Shown one piece after another: positions 32,824 through 42,335 of a stretch of 42,538 nt of DNA. A program made the translations under genes and the position numbers. Source of the DNA: Phycisphaeraceae bacterium. Its GTDB lineage: Bacteria; Planctomycetota; Phycisphaerae; Phycisphaerales; UBA1924. The notes beneath the pieces are model-generated. The model was not told where the DNA came from and did not search any database. It saw nothing but the letters and a program-made list of their open reading frames with translations. The stretch spans positions 1 to 42,538 of the forward strand of contig JAHCJE010000011.1 of assembly GCA_026128865.1 (NCBI GenBank), written 5' to 3'. How positions within the stretch are numbered: position 1 is the first letter of the stretch; every line of letters begins with the position of its first letter.

Positions 32824-35696
32824 TGCAGTTCCTCCCCGAAGCGGATCGCCCACAGACGGCCGATCGCGAGTTCGGTCGCCGCGATCTGGTGAAGGACGTG
32901 CGTGGCCGCCCGACGCGAGTTCGCCAGCTCGCCGAGCACCCCCGCAGCCTCCGCGGCTCGCTCGGGCCGCTCGACAGCGATGACCGCCGAGAGCAGTTCG
33001 GCGATGGTGAGTTGCTCGACGGCGAATCGTTGCACAGGCCCGCCGGCGACAGCCAGTCGCGCCGTTCGGCGGCGCTCGATCTCCTCCGCTCGCACGATGC
33101 CCGAGCGTCCAGCCGAGAGTTCCGCTGCGAGTTGCTGCCACTGCGCGCGTAAGCGAGCAGCGCTTTCGTCGGCCGAAGCGGGCGTGCCGTCGGACGATGT
33201 TGGCGCGAGCGAGGAGGAGGCCATCCCCGAGTAGGTTTCGGCGAGCAACGGGGCAAGACGATCGACCCGCCCAACCTCTCCTTCGGCCGCGAGCAGCTCC
33301 ATCAGCCGCTCGACCAGCACGCGCCGCGTCTTGAGTTTCCAGTCCGGATCGCGGACGGAAACCACGCTCGTGCCGGTCATCTGCGCCACGAGTTCGGCGT
33401 TCTGGATCGTGCGCGGCATCGTCGGCGCCTGCTCGAGCAGCCCCTTGACGGCCGAGGCGTTCATGCGCAGCGCGAGCAATGTATCGCGCGCGGCCTGACG
33501 AACCTGTGCGGGCGAACCACGCACGGCCTCCTGCGCCACCACTTCGCCGCTGATCGGGTCGAGGAGCGACCCACCCCCCAGTTCTCGGAGGAGCGCGACT
33601 CGGGCGTCGGCGTCGCGCTGCGCGGAGATGTAGCGGACCGCCCATGCGCCGTCGAATCGCCCCGGAGAAACGACCGCCTGGTCGCCGACGCTGCCGCGGG
33701 CCGCTTCCATCGCGTCCTTGACGGGCGCGTCGAGCCTGTCGATCAACACGGCGGCGGCGTCCAGGCCGCCGGACCAGCGCAGCGCTGCCGCGGCGTTCAG
33801 GCGGGCCGCGAGCACGGCGCTGGCGAGGTGCTCGATCGGCGCACGGTCGCCCTCCGACTCACGCATGACGCGTTGCAGTTGCCGGAGCCACGAATCGGCC
33901 AGGTCGTCGCGCTGGGCCGCGCTCGGCAGGCCCCACGCCGTCTCGTACTTGTTCCGCAGGTCGTGCCGCTGCGCGTCGATGGAACGGGCGGGCAGCGACA
34001 TGAGCGGATCTACGCCCTCGGCGTTTGACCGTGTCGCAAGTGCGGTCGTGATGACGTGCAGGTCGGCGTTCGAGACCCGCGGATTCCCGAAGGCCTGCGC
34101 AAGCCAGGTGCGAGAGCGATCGCCGCGCCGCCACGTGAGCGCGAGCGTCAGTTCGACCATCGCGTCCGCGACGGCCTGGTCCCCGTCCGGCTCCGGACCC
34201 GCGAGAACCAGCGCATCCAGCCCGGCGAGCAGCAACTCCGTCCTGCGCGCGGGCTGTTCGGGCGCGGCGGCCTCGACGGCCCGAACCCACCGCTTCCATC
34301 GCTCCAGTTCCGCGTCCCGGTCCGGCCGTTCGCCGAGCACGAACCGCCGGGGCAACAGCCCCAGCGCCGCGACCGCGCCCGCCTCGAACGAGCCTGCTCC
34401 GGCAGGGGCGGCGCCTCCGATGGATTGGCGGAACCCATCCTCGATGACTCGCGACACCGCCGCCGACAGCCCGCTCTCCCCGCTCAATCTCACCAGCATG
34501 CCGACGGACCACACCGCCGCCCACACGCCCTCCGCGGCCGGCGCGGATCCGTCTCGCATCGCAACCGAACCAGAAGCGACCACCTCCGCGGCGGCGGAGG
34601 CGATCAGCGGGACGGCCGAGGCGCTGTGCATGAACTCGACCACCGAGTTGGTCGCGGCGCGTTGCCGATCGGGGGTCAGCAGGCACCAGTAGGCCGCGAC
34701 CTCCTCGACCGACGAGCGGAAGAGCGCGAGCGCCTCGCCGGAGTCGAGCGCGAGGCCGTCGACCGCGGCATCCAGCCCTCGTAGCGCGGCGTTCATCTCC
34801 GACGCCGAAGGCGCGACGGTTGCACGCGGCGCGGTCTCCTTCGCGCCGCTTGGCCTGAGCGGGAACGGCTCGACCCGTGTCGGCTCCGCCGCCGCACGCG
34901 TTGAGGGGGGGGGGACTGGTGCAGGTTCGACCGGGGTTCGTGGCGCGGTCACGATGATGGCAGCGATCGAGCCGATCACCGCGAGCGCAACAAAGCCGCC
35001 GACGAACACGAACGCCCCGCGACGGAGCAACCGTTTCGCCGGATCATCCTCCTCCGGGCGGACCATCTCCGGAGGGCGAGGATCGGCCGGGCGGGGAGGC
35101 TGGTCGGCAAGTGGCGTGGGAAGCCCCGTGAGCCGCACCGGAAGTGGGCGCAACTCGCCGCGAGCCACGCGCACCGGCGCCGAGCGTGGCACGCTTTGCG
35201 CATCCGTAACGCCGCGGCTGCTCAACCGGCGCAGCGCTCCAACGAGTTCGTCCGGCGACGCCTCCCTCGCACGCGCCAAAAGCATGAGCCGGTGCAACGA
35301 GCGCTGATTCCAGCCGCCGTAGCGTGCCAGCGTGAGCAGCGCGTCGTGCTCCAGAAGCACGCCGCGCCCGGCTTCCGACGAGGGCGAAGCAAGCGCAGCC
35401 TGCTGTGCAGCGGCCTCTCCCCCCCACTTCCGGGCAAGGTGGACGCGAACCGCCGGATCGAGCAACTGGGCGGCCGCCGCGTGGAGCGCGAGCCGCACCT
35501 CGTCCGCCTCGGGCGTCTCGCTCTGGCGGTGGGCGGCGACGGCGGCAAGCCGTCCTTCGAGCGCTGCAATGACGACGGCGTCGTCCGCTATGCCCGGGCG
35601 CAGCCCGAGCAGTACGAACGGCCCCCCCCTGGCCGCGTCTTCCCCGAGGAAACGGGCGACCAGCGAAACGCCGGGAGCATGGGACATCGCGCTCAC
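32820..35696 (-). CDS. Large membrane protein with a DnaJ-like N-terminal region
   Basis: A 958-residue protein from GTG 35696 (GTGA overlap with the upstream stop); ATG 35687 is an alternative. Residues about 20-90 (GPFVLLGLRPGIADDAVV ... LLDPAVRVHLARKWGG) have the helix pattern of a J-domain but lack the HPD that activates Hsp70. A membrane helix (FVFVGGFVALAVIGSIAAII) lies at about 225-245. About 700 residues beyond it are Ala-rich and helical, probably periplasmic. Specific to this operon; likely a scaffold of the envelope machine. Confidence 0.7.
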   Translation of the reverse strand: MSAMSHAPGVSLVARFLGEDAARGGPFVLLGLRPGIADDAVVIAALEGRLAAVAAHRQSETPEADEVRLALHAAAAQLLDPAVRVHLARKWGGEAAAQQAALASPSSEAGRGVLLEHDALLTLARYGGWNQRSLHRLMLLARAREASPDELVGALRRLSSRGVTDAQSVPRSAPVRVARGELRPLPVRLTGLPTPLADQPPRPADPRPPEMVRPEEDDPAKRLLRRGAFVFVGGFVALAVIGSIAAIIVTAPRTPVEPAPVPPPSTRAAAEPTRVEPFPLRPSGAKETAPRATVAPSASEMNAALRGLDAAVDGLALDSGEALALFRSSVEEVAAYWCLLTPDRQRAATNSVVEFMHSASAVPLIASAAAEVVASGSVAMRDGSAPAAEGVWAAVWSVGMLVRLSGESGLSAAVSRVIEDGFRQSIGGAAPAGAGSFEAGAVAALGLLPRRFVLGERPDRDAELERWKRWVRAVEAAAPEQPARRTELLLAGLDALVLAGPEPDGDQAVADAMVELTLALTWRRGDRSRTWLAQAFGNPRVSNADLHVITTALATRSNAEGVDPLMSLPARSIDAQRHDLRNKYETAWGLPSAAQRDDLADSWLRQLQRVMRESEGDRAPIEHLASAVLAARLNAAAALRWSGGLDAAAVLIDRLDAPVKDAMEAARGSVGDQAVVSPGRFDGAWAVRYISAQRDADARVALLRELGGGSLLDPISGEVVAQEAVRGSPAQVRQAARDTLLALRMNASAVKGLLEQAPTMPRTIQNAELVAQMTGTSVVSVRDPDWKLKTRRVLVERLMELLAAEGEVGRVDRLAPLLAETYSGMASSSLAPTSSDGTPASADESAARLRAQWQQLAAELSAGRSGIVRAEEIERRRTARLAVAGGPVQRFAVEQLTIAELLSAVIAVERPERAAEAAGVLGELANSRRAATHVLHQIAATELAIGRLWAIRFGEELQ

Positions 35697-38395
35697 GGCG
35701 TTCCACCTCCGTCGGGCGAGGGCGCGGGTATGGTCTGCAGCGCGGCGTCGAGTTCGCGGAGTTTCGCGCCCCATGGCTCCGGACCGAACTGCGGGAAGAG
35801 CGTCTTGTGCTGGTCGAGCACAATGCGAGCCCGCGGCGCGTCCAAGGCCGCGAGCAGACGGAGCGACTCGTACCGTGCCTCGAACCACTCGTCGCTGCCC
35901 TGAGCCAGTCCGGCGAGGAGCGTGCGCCAACCATCGAGGGCGCCCTCGGGATCGCCCGCTTCCTCGCTGAGGCGCGAGTACCGGCGGAGGGACCGCGCGG
36001 TGTGCTTGCCGAGGTCGATGAGCCGCGCGTCGAGTCGCAGCGCGGCGTCCCGGGCGGCCTCGTCGCGTTCCAGCCGCCAGAGCGCATCGGCGGCGTCGGC
36101 GATCGCCTCCACAAGCGACGAGACCTGCTGATTGGACACGGACGATTCCAGCGGCTCGAAGCCCGCGAGGATGCGCGAGCCGTAGCGCACGACCTCCCTG
36201 GCCGCATAGACATCCTCGGGGTTTGCACGCCGCTGCTCGATCGCGACGCGGTACACAAGGCGGTCGGCGGCCTCGGCGAACCGGCCACCGATCTCTTGCA
36301 GCCGGCGCGAGGCGGCGTCGATCTTCGGGCGGTCCCGATGCACCAGCGCGATCTGAAGTTTGCGGTATTCGATCTCCTCTTCCAGGGAGTCGAGATTCAT
36401 GCCGAGATACGCCCGAACTTCCTCCAACGTCGACAACGCACGCTCGGCGCGGCGAACGTCCGGCGCGGTCGCCGACATCAGCACATCGAGCATCTGCCGG
36501 ACACGGAGCACGACGAAATCGGCCGCCTCTCCAGCCTCGACCGGCGTGCCGTTCATCACCGTCCACCGATCTCGCTCGATCAACTCTTCCGCGACGGACG
36601 CGAACCTGGCTGCCATTGCCCCGCGGTCCGCGGGGCGGGCAATCCGGCATTGCGTGTAGAGCAGCCGCGTCGCGTGCCTGCGCGCAACATCGTACAGCGC
36701 TGACTCGCGCGGCACGGCGAGCAGCACCTCGATCGCCTCCGCATCGTCGAGCAGGCCGCCCTCGACGCGCCGCAGCAGCAGCCTCGCCGCGCGCTCCGTC
36801 CTCGGGAACGATTGGAGGAACACGCCCGCCAGGCGATCGCGCCGCGGGACGAGCGACAGACGCCCGCCTTCGACCGCCCGATCCAGCGCGACGATCGCGT
36901 ACCAGAGCGCCTCCTGACGATCATCCTCGCTCGGTGCGAGCGACGCGGCGATCTCGTAGGCGTCCGCGGCGGCCTCAGGCTCGCCCGCGTAATAGAGCGA
37001 CAGCCCTCGCAGCAGCGCGGCCCTGGCACGCTCCTTCGGGAACACCCCCGCGTCCTCCGCGTCGACGCCGAGCAGGAGTGCGCGGGCCGCCTCCCGATAG
37101 CGATTCGTCGCGGCCTCGTCGGCGGTCGGGGCCTCGCCGTCCTCGCCTGTCCTGGCGTGATACTCGCGTGCCCGCTCGTAGGCGCGCAGCCCGCGCACGA
37201 ACTGAACGATGAAGCCCTCGTTGCCGATGGGCGCGGTGCCGTAGCGGCTGACGAGGTCGATCACGTGCCCGACCTCGCCGCGCGAGACCAGGTCGCCGAG
37301 TGCGGTCTGGGCCAACGTTTCGAGCAGCCGATCTCGCCCGGCGACACCGCGCGTCTTCGGGTCGTCGAGCGCTTCGAGCACCACCACGGCCAGCAGCCGC
37401 GCATCCGCGGTTTCGAGGAGCGCCTCTTTGCCCTCCACCGCACGACGCGCGCGCGAGATCATCAGGTCGAGGTCCGCCCAGCGCCGGGCCGCGCCCAGGA
37501 TCGCGATGCGCCGGGTGAAGAGCTGGCGGCGCACGGACTCCGGCACCTCCGGCGACTCGACCAGCATGTCGAGCCAGCGCACCGCCTCGACGTCATTGCC
37601 CCGCAGCGACGCGGCCAGCGCGACACCCATCGCGGCCCGGGCCACGTGCTCGAACCGCAGGAGCGGCGCGGGCAGTCGCTCGACGGTCGGCTCGCGGTTG
37701 CCGGGGGCGTTGAGTATCCAGCCGAAGTCCCGCTTCGCCTGCTCGGCGAGCCGAACATCCCCGCTGACGAGGGCGAGGTAGTAGCGCGACCAGCCGGTGT
37801 AGTACATGGCGAGCGAGCGGAGGCGGCGTGCGTCGGCGAGTTGCTCCTTCACCGACTGGGGGTCGGGGTCGCTGCCGCGCTGCTCGCGCCGTTCGAGCGA
37901 CTCGACGCGCCGATGCACGTTCGACCCGACGCTCTCAAAGATCGGGAGCGTCGATCGCAGGACACGTTCGGCCTCGCTCCGTTCTTCTGGCCCGGCGATG
38001 CGAAGCCTGTGCAGTTCCGCCAGTTCTTCACCCTTCAGGTACGACGCCTTCGCCAGGTTGATGCGGAGCTCAAACGATTCAGATTCCGGCACCTTGCGGA
38101 GCAGTTCGCGGCTGAGCGCTTCCGCACGCTCGCGCTGCTGGGGCGTCGCCGCGTCGGTCAGAAGCCGCACGTAGAGCGACCCGAGCCGCTCGGCGATGGC
38201 GATCCGCTCTTCTCCGAGCGTCGTGTCCAGCCGTTGTTGCAAGCGCGCCGCGAGGAGATCGGTCAGCCCCCGCTCGGCGAGGTACCGCTCGACGGCGTCC
38301 TCCGAGGCCGGCTCGGTCTGCGCGACGGCAGCCCCCGCGAGTTGCGCGAGACACAACAGCAGGATCACGAGGATGGCTTCAGTTCGCCGGCACAT
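35693..38395 (-). CDS. Large secreted TPR-like helical-repeat protein
   Basis: A 900-residue protein. A signal peptide (ILVILLLCLAQLAGAAVAQ) is followed by long Ala/Leu/Arg-rich helical repeats of TPR type throughout. There are no enzyme motifs. It overlaps the ExbD-like gene by 17 bp and the next gene by 4 bp. By analogy with other ExbB/ExbD/TPR clusters it may be a periplasmic binding or scaffold protein driven by the proton channel (inference). Confidence 0.75.
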   Translation of the reverse strand: MCRRTEAILVILLLCLAQLAGAAVAQTEPASEDAVERYLAERGLTDLLAARLQQRLDTTLGEERIAIAERLGSLYVRLLTDAATPQQRERAEALSRELLRKVPESESFELRINLAKASYLKGEELAELHRLRIAGPEERSEAERVLRSTLPIFESVGSNVHRRVESLERREQRGSDPDPQSVKEQLADARRLRSLAMYYTGWSRYYLALVSGDVRLAEQAKRDFGWILNAPGNREPTVERLPAPLLRFEHVARAAMGVALAASLRGNDVEAVRWLDMLVESPEVPESVRRQLFTRRIAILGAARRWADLDLMISRARRAVEGKEALLETADARLLAVVVLEALDDPKTRGVAGRDRLLETLAQTALGDLVSRGEVGHVIDLVSRYGTAPIGNEGFIVQFVRGLRAYERAREYHARTGEDGEAPTADEAATNRYREAARALLLGVDAEDAGVFPKERARAALLRGLSLYYAGEPEAAADAYEIAASLAPSEDDRQEALWYAIVALDRAVEGGRLSLVPRRDRLAGVFLQSFPRTERAARLLLRRVEGGLLDDAEAIEVLLAVPRESALYDVARRHATRLLYTQCRIARPADRGAMAARFASVAEELIERDRWTVMNGTPVEAGEAADFVVLRVRQMLDVLMSATAPDVRRAERALSTLEEVRAYLGMNLDSLEEEIEYRKLQIALVHRDRPKIDAASRRLQEIGGRFAEAADRLVYRVAIEQRRANPEDVYAAREVVRYGSRILAGFEPLESSVSNQQVSSLVEAIADAADALWRLERDEAARDAALRLDARLIDLGKHTARSLRRYSRLSEEAGDPEGALDGWRTLLAGLAQGSDEWFEARYESLRLLAALDAPRARIVLDQHKTLFPQFGPEPWGAKLRELDAALQTIPAPSPDGGGTP

Positions 38396-38795
38396 ATGTT
38401 CGTTTCGTGAATCCGGCGTCGACGCCCGCCTGGAGCGCGACGGCAGCGGCGTCCCAGGGCACGTCGCCCGACACGCGGATGAACACGCCCCCGTCCTTCG
38501 GCAGTTCGCGCAGCACAGCGACGAGTTGGCCTCGCTCGGTGAGCACGTGCTGCCCGATGCGGAAGACCGGGACCGTCCCGGCCATCTCGACGCGGACGAT
38601 CTGGGGCTGGAGGTCCGCGGCCGCTCCGCCCCGGCGCTCGGCGGCGAGCGCGCTGCCGACCTGCGACTCGCGCTTCGTGAACGTCGTCGTCACCATGAAG
38701 AAGATGAGGAGAAGGAAGACCACGTCGATCATGGTCGTCATCGGCAGGCGGCCGATCTCCTCGCCCTCGCGCTCGGTCCGTCGTGTGAGCCTCAT
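38379..38795 (-). CDS. ExbD/TolR-like proton-channel subunit 2
   Basis: A 138-residue protein. One N-terminal membrane helix MIDVVFLLLIFFMVTTTF with Asp 24, the conserved proton-carrying Asp of ExbD/TolR, is followed by a periplasmic domain (about 45-138) of the usual size. ATGA overlap with the first ExbD-like gene. It differs clearly from the first copy, so the channel may contain a heteromeric ExbD pair. Confidence 0.92.
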   Translation of the reverse strand: MRLTRRTEREGEEIGRLPMTTMIDVVFLLLIFFMVTTTFTKRESQVGSALAAERRGGAAADLQPQIVRVEMAGTVPVFRIGQHVLTERGQLVAVLRELPKDGGVFIRVSGDVPWDAAAVALQAGVDAGFTKRTYVPAN

Positions 38796-39226
38796 GGGTG
38801 GCCCCCCGGCACGTCCGCCGTGCCCACCTGCCAGCGGCGCACGCCGATCGCCGCAAGCCGATCGACGAGGTCGTTCACTGCCGCGGCACGGGCCGCTCGG
38901 TCGGCCCGGATGAGCAGGTCGAGCGCCGCGGCGTCGCCCCCGCGCTTCGCGATCTCGGCCTGCACGATGCGGACCGCGCCGTCGAGCGACACCGGCTCGT
39001 TCGCAATCAGGATCGCTCCATCATGCCGAACGTCAACGACAACCAAACCCGAGCCGGCGGCCGCACTCTTCTCGCCCGGCTGCTCCGGCAGGTCGATGGG
39101 CGAACGGATGAGTTGCGAGAACTGTGACGTGAACAGAAAGAAGATGATGAGTTGCAGCACGACGTCGATCATGGGCGTCAGATCGAAACCTCGCTGCTTC
39201 CGGCCTGTCCGCGGCGACAGGTTCAT
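38792..39226 (-). CDS. ExbD/TolR-like proton-channel subunit 1
   Basis: A 144-residue protein. GFDLTPMIDVVLQLIIFFLF gives the conserved TPMIDV with Asp 21 at the start of its single membrane helix; a periplasmic ExbD domain follows. ATGA overlaps on both sides. Works with the ExbB-like protein encoded just upstream to convert the proton gradient into movement of a partner protein. Confidence 0.93.
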   Translation of the reverse strand: MNLSPRTGRKQRGFDLTPMIDVVLQLIIFFLFTSQFSQLIRSPIDLPEQPGEKSAAAGSGLVVVDVRHDGAILIANEPVSLDGAVRIVQAEIAKRGGDAAALDLLIRADRAARAAAVNDLVDRLAAIGVRRWQVGTADVPGGHP

Positions 39227-39984
39227 GCCGTTCCGACTCCCGTGCGAGGCCGCGGCGCGGGCTTGGCGCCGGCCTGCGATCCGCCGGGAGCGGAGGCGCC
39301 CGTGCTCTCGAGGTGCGACGCCAGGTCGTCGATGATCCGACCGATCTCCTGCGCCATCGCGTCGATCCTGTTACGCAGCCATGCGTACGCGGCCGTGCAC
39401 GGGATCGCCACGATCAGTCCCATGACCGTCGTAATGAGGGCGACCGAGATGTCGCCCGCGAGTTCGTCCGGCCTGGCCACGCCCTCGCTCGTGCTCAGGG
39501 TGTCGAACGCGCCGACCATGCCGACCACGGTGCCCAGCAGCCCGAGCATCGGCGCGACCGTCGCGATGAGGCCGATCGACTCGGTCGAACGCTGGAGTTT
39601 GGAGACCTCCTGCTGTCCGGCTTCTTCCAGCGCGGAACGCAGTTCGAGGAACCCGAACGCCGAGCGGCGGCACCGGAGCAGCGCTGCCCCGAAGACGCGG
39701 GTCAGGAACGATCCGTTTTCCTCCGCCGTGCAGTACGCGATCGTGCCCTCGGTGTCGTTCGCCCGAAGCATCTCGTGCAGGCGCGCGACGTGAACGGCCG
39801 GGGCGAGGTGCTTCATCCGCAGGCGGACGACCTGCGCGATGATGAGCACGACTGCCACGAACGAGAGCACGATGATGAGGAACCCGACCTGCCGACCCTG
39901 CGAGATGTAGTCCATCAGCGACTTGTCGGTCGCCGCATCCTGCGCAAGCGTGAGCAGACCGGGCACGAGCGTGGTTGGGATCAT
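39223..39984 (-). CDS. ExbB/TolQ/MotA-family proton-channel protein
   Basis: A 253-residue protein from ATG 39984, which overlaps the upstream stop (ATGA). Three membrane helices: VGFLIIVLSFVAVVLIIAQV near the start, then ESIGLIATVAPMLGLLGTVV and ISVALITTVMGLIVAIPCTA. The GLLGTVVGMV signature is diagnostic of the family. Forms the ring through which the ExbD pair moves. A Pro/Ala-rich C-terminal tail is unremarkable. Confidence 0.95.
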   Translation of the reverse strand: MIPTTLVPGLLTLAQDAATDKSLMDYISQGRQVGFLIIVLSFVAVVLIIAQVVRLRMKHLAPAVHVARLHEMLRANDTEGTIAYCTAEENGSFLTRVFGAALLRCRRSAFGFLELRSALEEAGQQEVSKLQRSTESIGLIATVAPMLGLLGTVVGMVGAFDTLSTSEGVARPDELAGDISVALITTVMGLIVAIPCTAAYAWLRNRIDAMAQEIGRIIDDLASHLESTGASAPGGSQAGAKPAPRPRTGVGTA

Positions 39985-41129
39985 CGTCTTGCGGTCTCCG
40001 TTGAAGGCGGAAGCGAGTCGGCAGCGGCCTGGTCGCGGGTTGCCTCGCCGTGGCGCCGGATCGCGTCCCACTCGCACGCGGGATGGCCCGCGAATCGGGT
40101 GAGCAGTTCAGCACGGAGCCTCGCCGCACCGCCCGGGTCGCCCAGCGATTCGAGCGCAACTGCGGCGTCGGCAAGGGCTATGCCGGCGAGATACGGCAGT
40201 TCACGCTCGAACGACGCGGGAACTATGAGAAGTTCGACCACGCCGAGCCGGCGTGCCCCGTCGTCGGACTCCATCAGCAACGAGCGGCCCAAGGCGAGCC
40301 TCGCCCACGCCTGCTGCCACGACGGAGCGCTGGGGTCCAGCGAGGGTGCGAGCGCCGAGCGTGCGGCGTCGCGGGCCGCGCCGTCCGTCGCCGTCGTGGC
40401 GGTAACAATCCGTGCCACGAACTCAACCCCAGGCTCACGCGAGGTGACTGCGGGCAGAGCAGACTCGACCCCCGATGCCGCCCGGGCAGCATGAAGGTAG
40501 AGCGCGGCATATGCCTCCGCGCGTGTCGAGTAAGGCACGCGAGCCGTCAGCGCGCCGCCCGTCGCAAGCACGCGGACCGCAGGACCGGGCACCCATATCG
40601 GCGGCAGGTCCGCGACCAGGCCCGTTTCGCCGTCCAGCACACCGCCGACGAGCGCGTCGTCTCGCACGGCGGATACACCGGTCCCCTCGCGTGCACGGAG
40701 ATACGAAACCCAGGGGACGACCGCCAGCGATTGCGAGTTCCGCTCGATCCGGCAACGCAGCAGTCCGAAGGCGATCCGCTCGCCCGTCGGACCCCGGTTG
40801 TCGTGCATCGACTCGAAGAGTTCCTCGAAGAGCGGTTCCGCCCCAGGGATGTCGCCGCGCTCGAGCCGTGCCCTGGCCCGCCACGCCCGCTCCGCCATCG
40901 GCATGTACGCCTCGGCGACCGCGGCGTGCTCGCCGCGCACAACGAGCACTTTGTCCCATGGCACGACGACCGGCACGGCGCCGCCGTCCCGCACCGCGAC
41001 ACCGTCCGACGAGACGGCGATGATCGCGCCCGGCGGCGGCATCTCCCGACCGCGCAGCGTCAGAACAGGCTCGTCGGCCCACGTCGAAACGACGACCGTG
41101 ATCGCCGCGATCACGCCGACGGGAATCAC
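39981..41129 (-). CDS. Secreted helical protein of the envelope operon
   Basis: A 382-residue protein, second gene of the operon. GTG 41129 overlaps the VWA gene stop (GTGA). VIPVGVIAAITVVVSTWA looks like a signal peptide or anchor; a beta-strand-rich segment (GREMPPPGAIIAVSSDGVAV) and then TPR-like helices (VAEAYMPMAERAWRARARLE) follow. No named family; probably periplasmic and dedicated to the ExbB/ExbD machine. Confidence 0.72.
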   Translation of the reverse strand: MIPVGVIAAITVVVSTWADEPVLTLRGREMPPPGAIIAVSSDGVAVRDGGAVPVVVPWDKVLVVRGEHAAVAEAYMPMAERAWRARARLERGDIPGAEPLFEELFESMHDNRGPTGERIAFGLLRCRIERNSQSLAVVPWVSYLRAREGTGVSAVRDDALVGGVLDGETGLVADLPPIWVPGPAVRVLATGGALTARVPYSTRAEAYAALYLHAARAASGVESALPAVTSREPGVEFVARIVTATTATDGAARDAARSALAPSLDPSAPSWQQAWARLALGRSLLMESDDGARRLGVVELLIVPASFERELPYLAGIALADAAVALESLGDPGGAARLRAELLTRFAGHPACEWDAIRRHGEATRDQAAADSLPPSTETARR

Positions 41130-42133
41130 GGCCCACCTCCCGGGACGAAGGTATACGTTCCGCCGGACTCGCGGGCGATGCGCCGCATGAGCGCTTCCGC
41201 CTCGCGGGACATGAAGCAGATGCAATGGATCGGCACACGGTGCTCGGCGTTCAGGCGTTCGATCTCGCCAGCGACCTGGTCGGGAAACTCGCCGTCCGTC
41301 ATGAAGAAGATGGCGTCCGCCCTCGGGCGGAGTCGGAACGCAAGGTCAAACCCGGGAGCAGGGTTCGTGCCGCCGCCGGACTGGATGCCCATGATGTCCC
41401 TGCGTGTGGACCGCTTGTTGCGTTCGTTCGCCTGTAGCCAGCGGACTTCACCGCCGAGCGCCTGCGCTCCCGTCGAGAACGTGATCACCGAGTAGTGTGC
41501 GTTCTCGAACAGCCCGTCGATCGACTTCGAGAGTTCATCCCGCAGGCGTTCGATCCTGCCGCCAAAGCTCATCGACCCCGAGACGTCCACGATGTAGATG
41601 AAGCGCGAGCCGGTCGCTTCCGCTCCGAAGAAGCCGGCTCCGCCCGCGCCGCCGCCACCCTCGCCCATACCGGGGCCGCTCCCGAGGTCGCCGGCTCCGG
41701 TGAGCGTTCCGGTCTCCGCGAGTTCACGCATCGCGCCGCTGAGGTCGATGTCCGGCGGAGCGTCGAGGAGATCGACAGTCGCTGTATCGGGCAGTGTGAC
41801 CTCCGGTACGACGGGCGATTCGAGCGAAAGGGCCTCGTCGGCGAGTTGCGCCAACTCGACGTCGGTCATCACAGCGAAATCGACGACGGACGCCGAACCC
41901 GACGCGCCGTGCCGCGAATCGTGCTCGACCCGCAGGTGCATGGCGATGAGCCACGCCGTCACGTGGACCAGCAGCGAGACGACGACGCCCACGACCGTAG
42001 CCCGCTTGGCGAAGCGGATGAACCGGACCTCGAAGGGAACTTCTGGCGTCTCGACCAGAGGGGCGGTCGGCCACATCAACCCACCGGGGGCCGGATCGCG
42101 CCCAGCCTCCTGCTGGCTCTCACTGCGGCTCAT
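41126..42133 (-). CDS. VWA-domain protein with a TonB-like SxxxH membrane anchor
   Basis: A 335-residue protein from ATG 42133, supported by GAGG 6 nt upstream. A single N-terminal helix (TVVGVVVSLLVHVTAWLIAM) contains Ser 53 and His 57 in S-x3-H spacing, the motif by which TonB is energised by ExbB/ExbD. The C-terminal half (about 175-335) is a von Willebrand A domain with a MIDAS DVSGS at 183-187 and FFMTDGEFPD. Between them are acidic and Gly-rich linkers. First gene of the operon. I infer that it takes TonB's place in a proton-driven complex, with the VWA domain as the ligand-binding end. Confidence 0.85.
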   Translation of the reverse strand: MSRSESQQEAGRDPAPGGLMWPTAPLVETPEVPFEVRFIRFAKRATVVGVVVSLLVHVTAWLIAMHLRVEHDSRHGASGSASVVDFAVMTDVELAQLADEALSLESPVVPEVTLPDTATVDLLDAPPDIDLSGAMRELAETGTLTGAGDLGSGPGMGEGGGGAGGAGFFGAEATGSRFIYIVDVSGSMSFGGRIERLRDELSKSIDGLFENAHYSVITFSTGAQALGGEVRWLQANERNKRSTRRDIMGIQSGGGTNPAPGFDLAFRLRPRADAIFFMTDGEFPDQVAGEIERLNAEHRVPIHCICFMSREAEALMRRIARESGGTYTFVPGGGP

Positions 42134-42170
42134 ACACATCCTCATCGGCGACGCGGCGGCACTCCGTGTG

Positions 42171-42176
42171 AGTCTA
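42171..42176 (-). promoter_or_regulatory. Possible -10 box of the envelope operon
   Basis: On the minus strand TAGACT lies about 38 nt before the VWA start. There is no good -35 box at the usual distance. Weak evidence, but the whole eight-gene operon needs a promoter in this 200-bp divergent region. Confidence 0.3.
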
Positions 42177-42267
42177 CCTGCGCTGTCGCCAGGCGTTGCC
42201 GCTGGCTTCGGGCACGCCGCGAGCCTGTTCGCACGCCTCGGGCCGCGGGTTCGATCGCCATCGTCGC

Positions 42268-42296
42268 TTGACGCCCGCCCCCCCGCGCCGTTCAAT
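42268..42296 (+). promoter_or_regulatory. Possible promoter of pyrH
   Basis: TTGACG (42268-42273) and TTCAAT (42291-42296) are separated by 17 bp, giving a leader of about 33 nt to the pyrH ATG. Good -35, four of six in the -10. Confidence 0.45.
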
Positions 42297-42335
42297 GCGG
42301 CCGCCGGAGCCTTTCCCCCCACGGAGCCGACCCCC

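Noticed and set aside
36812..38410. 532-codon plus-strand frame opposite the TPR-like gene
   Set aside because: Shadow frame; the minus-strand gene has a signal peptide and overlapping operon neighbours.
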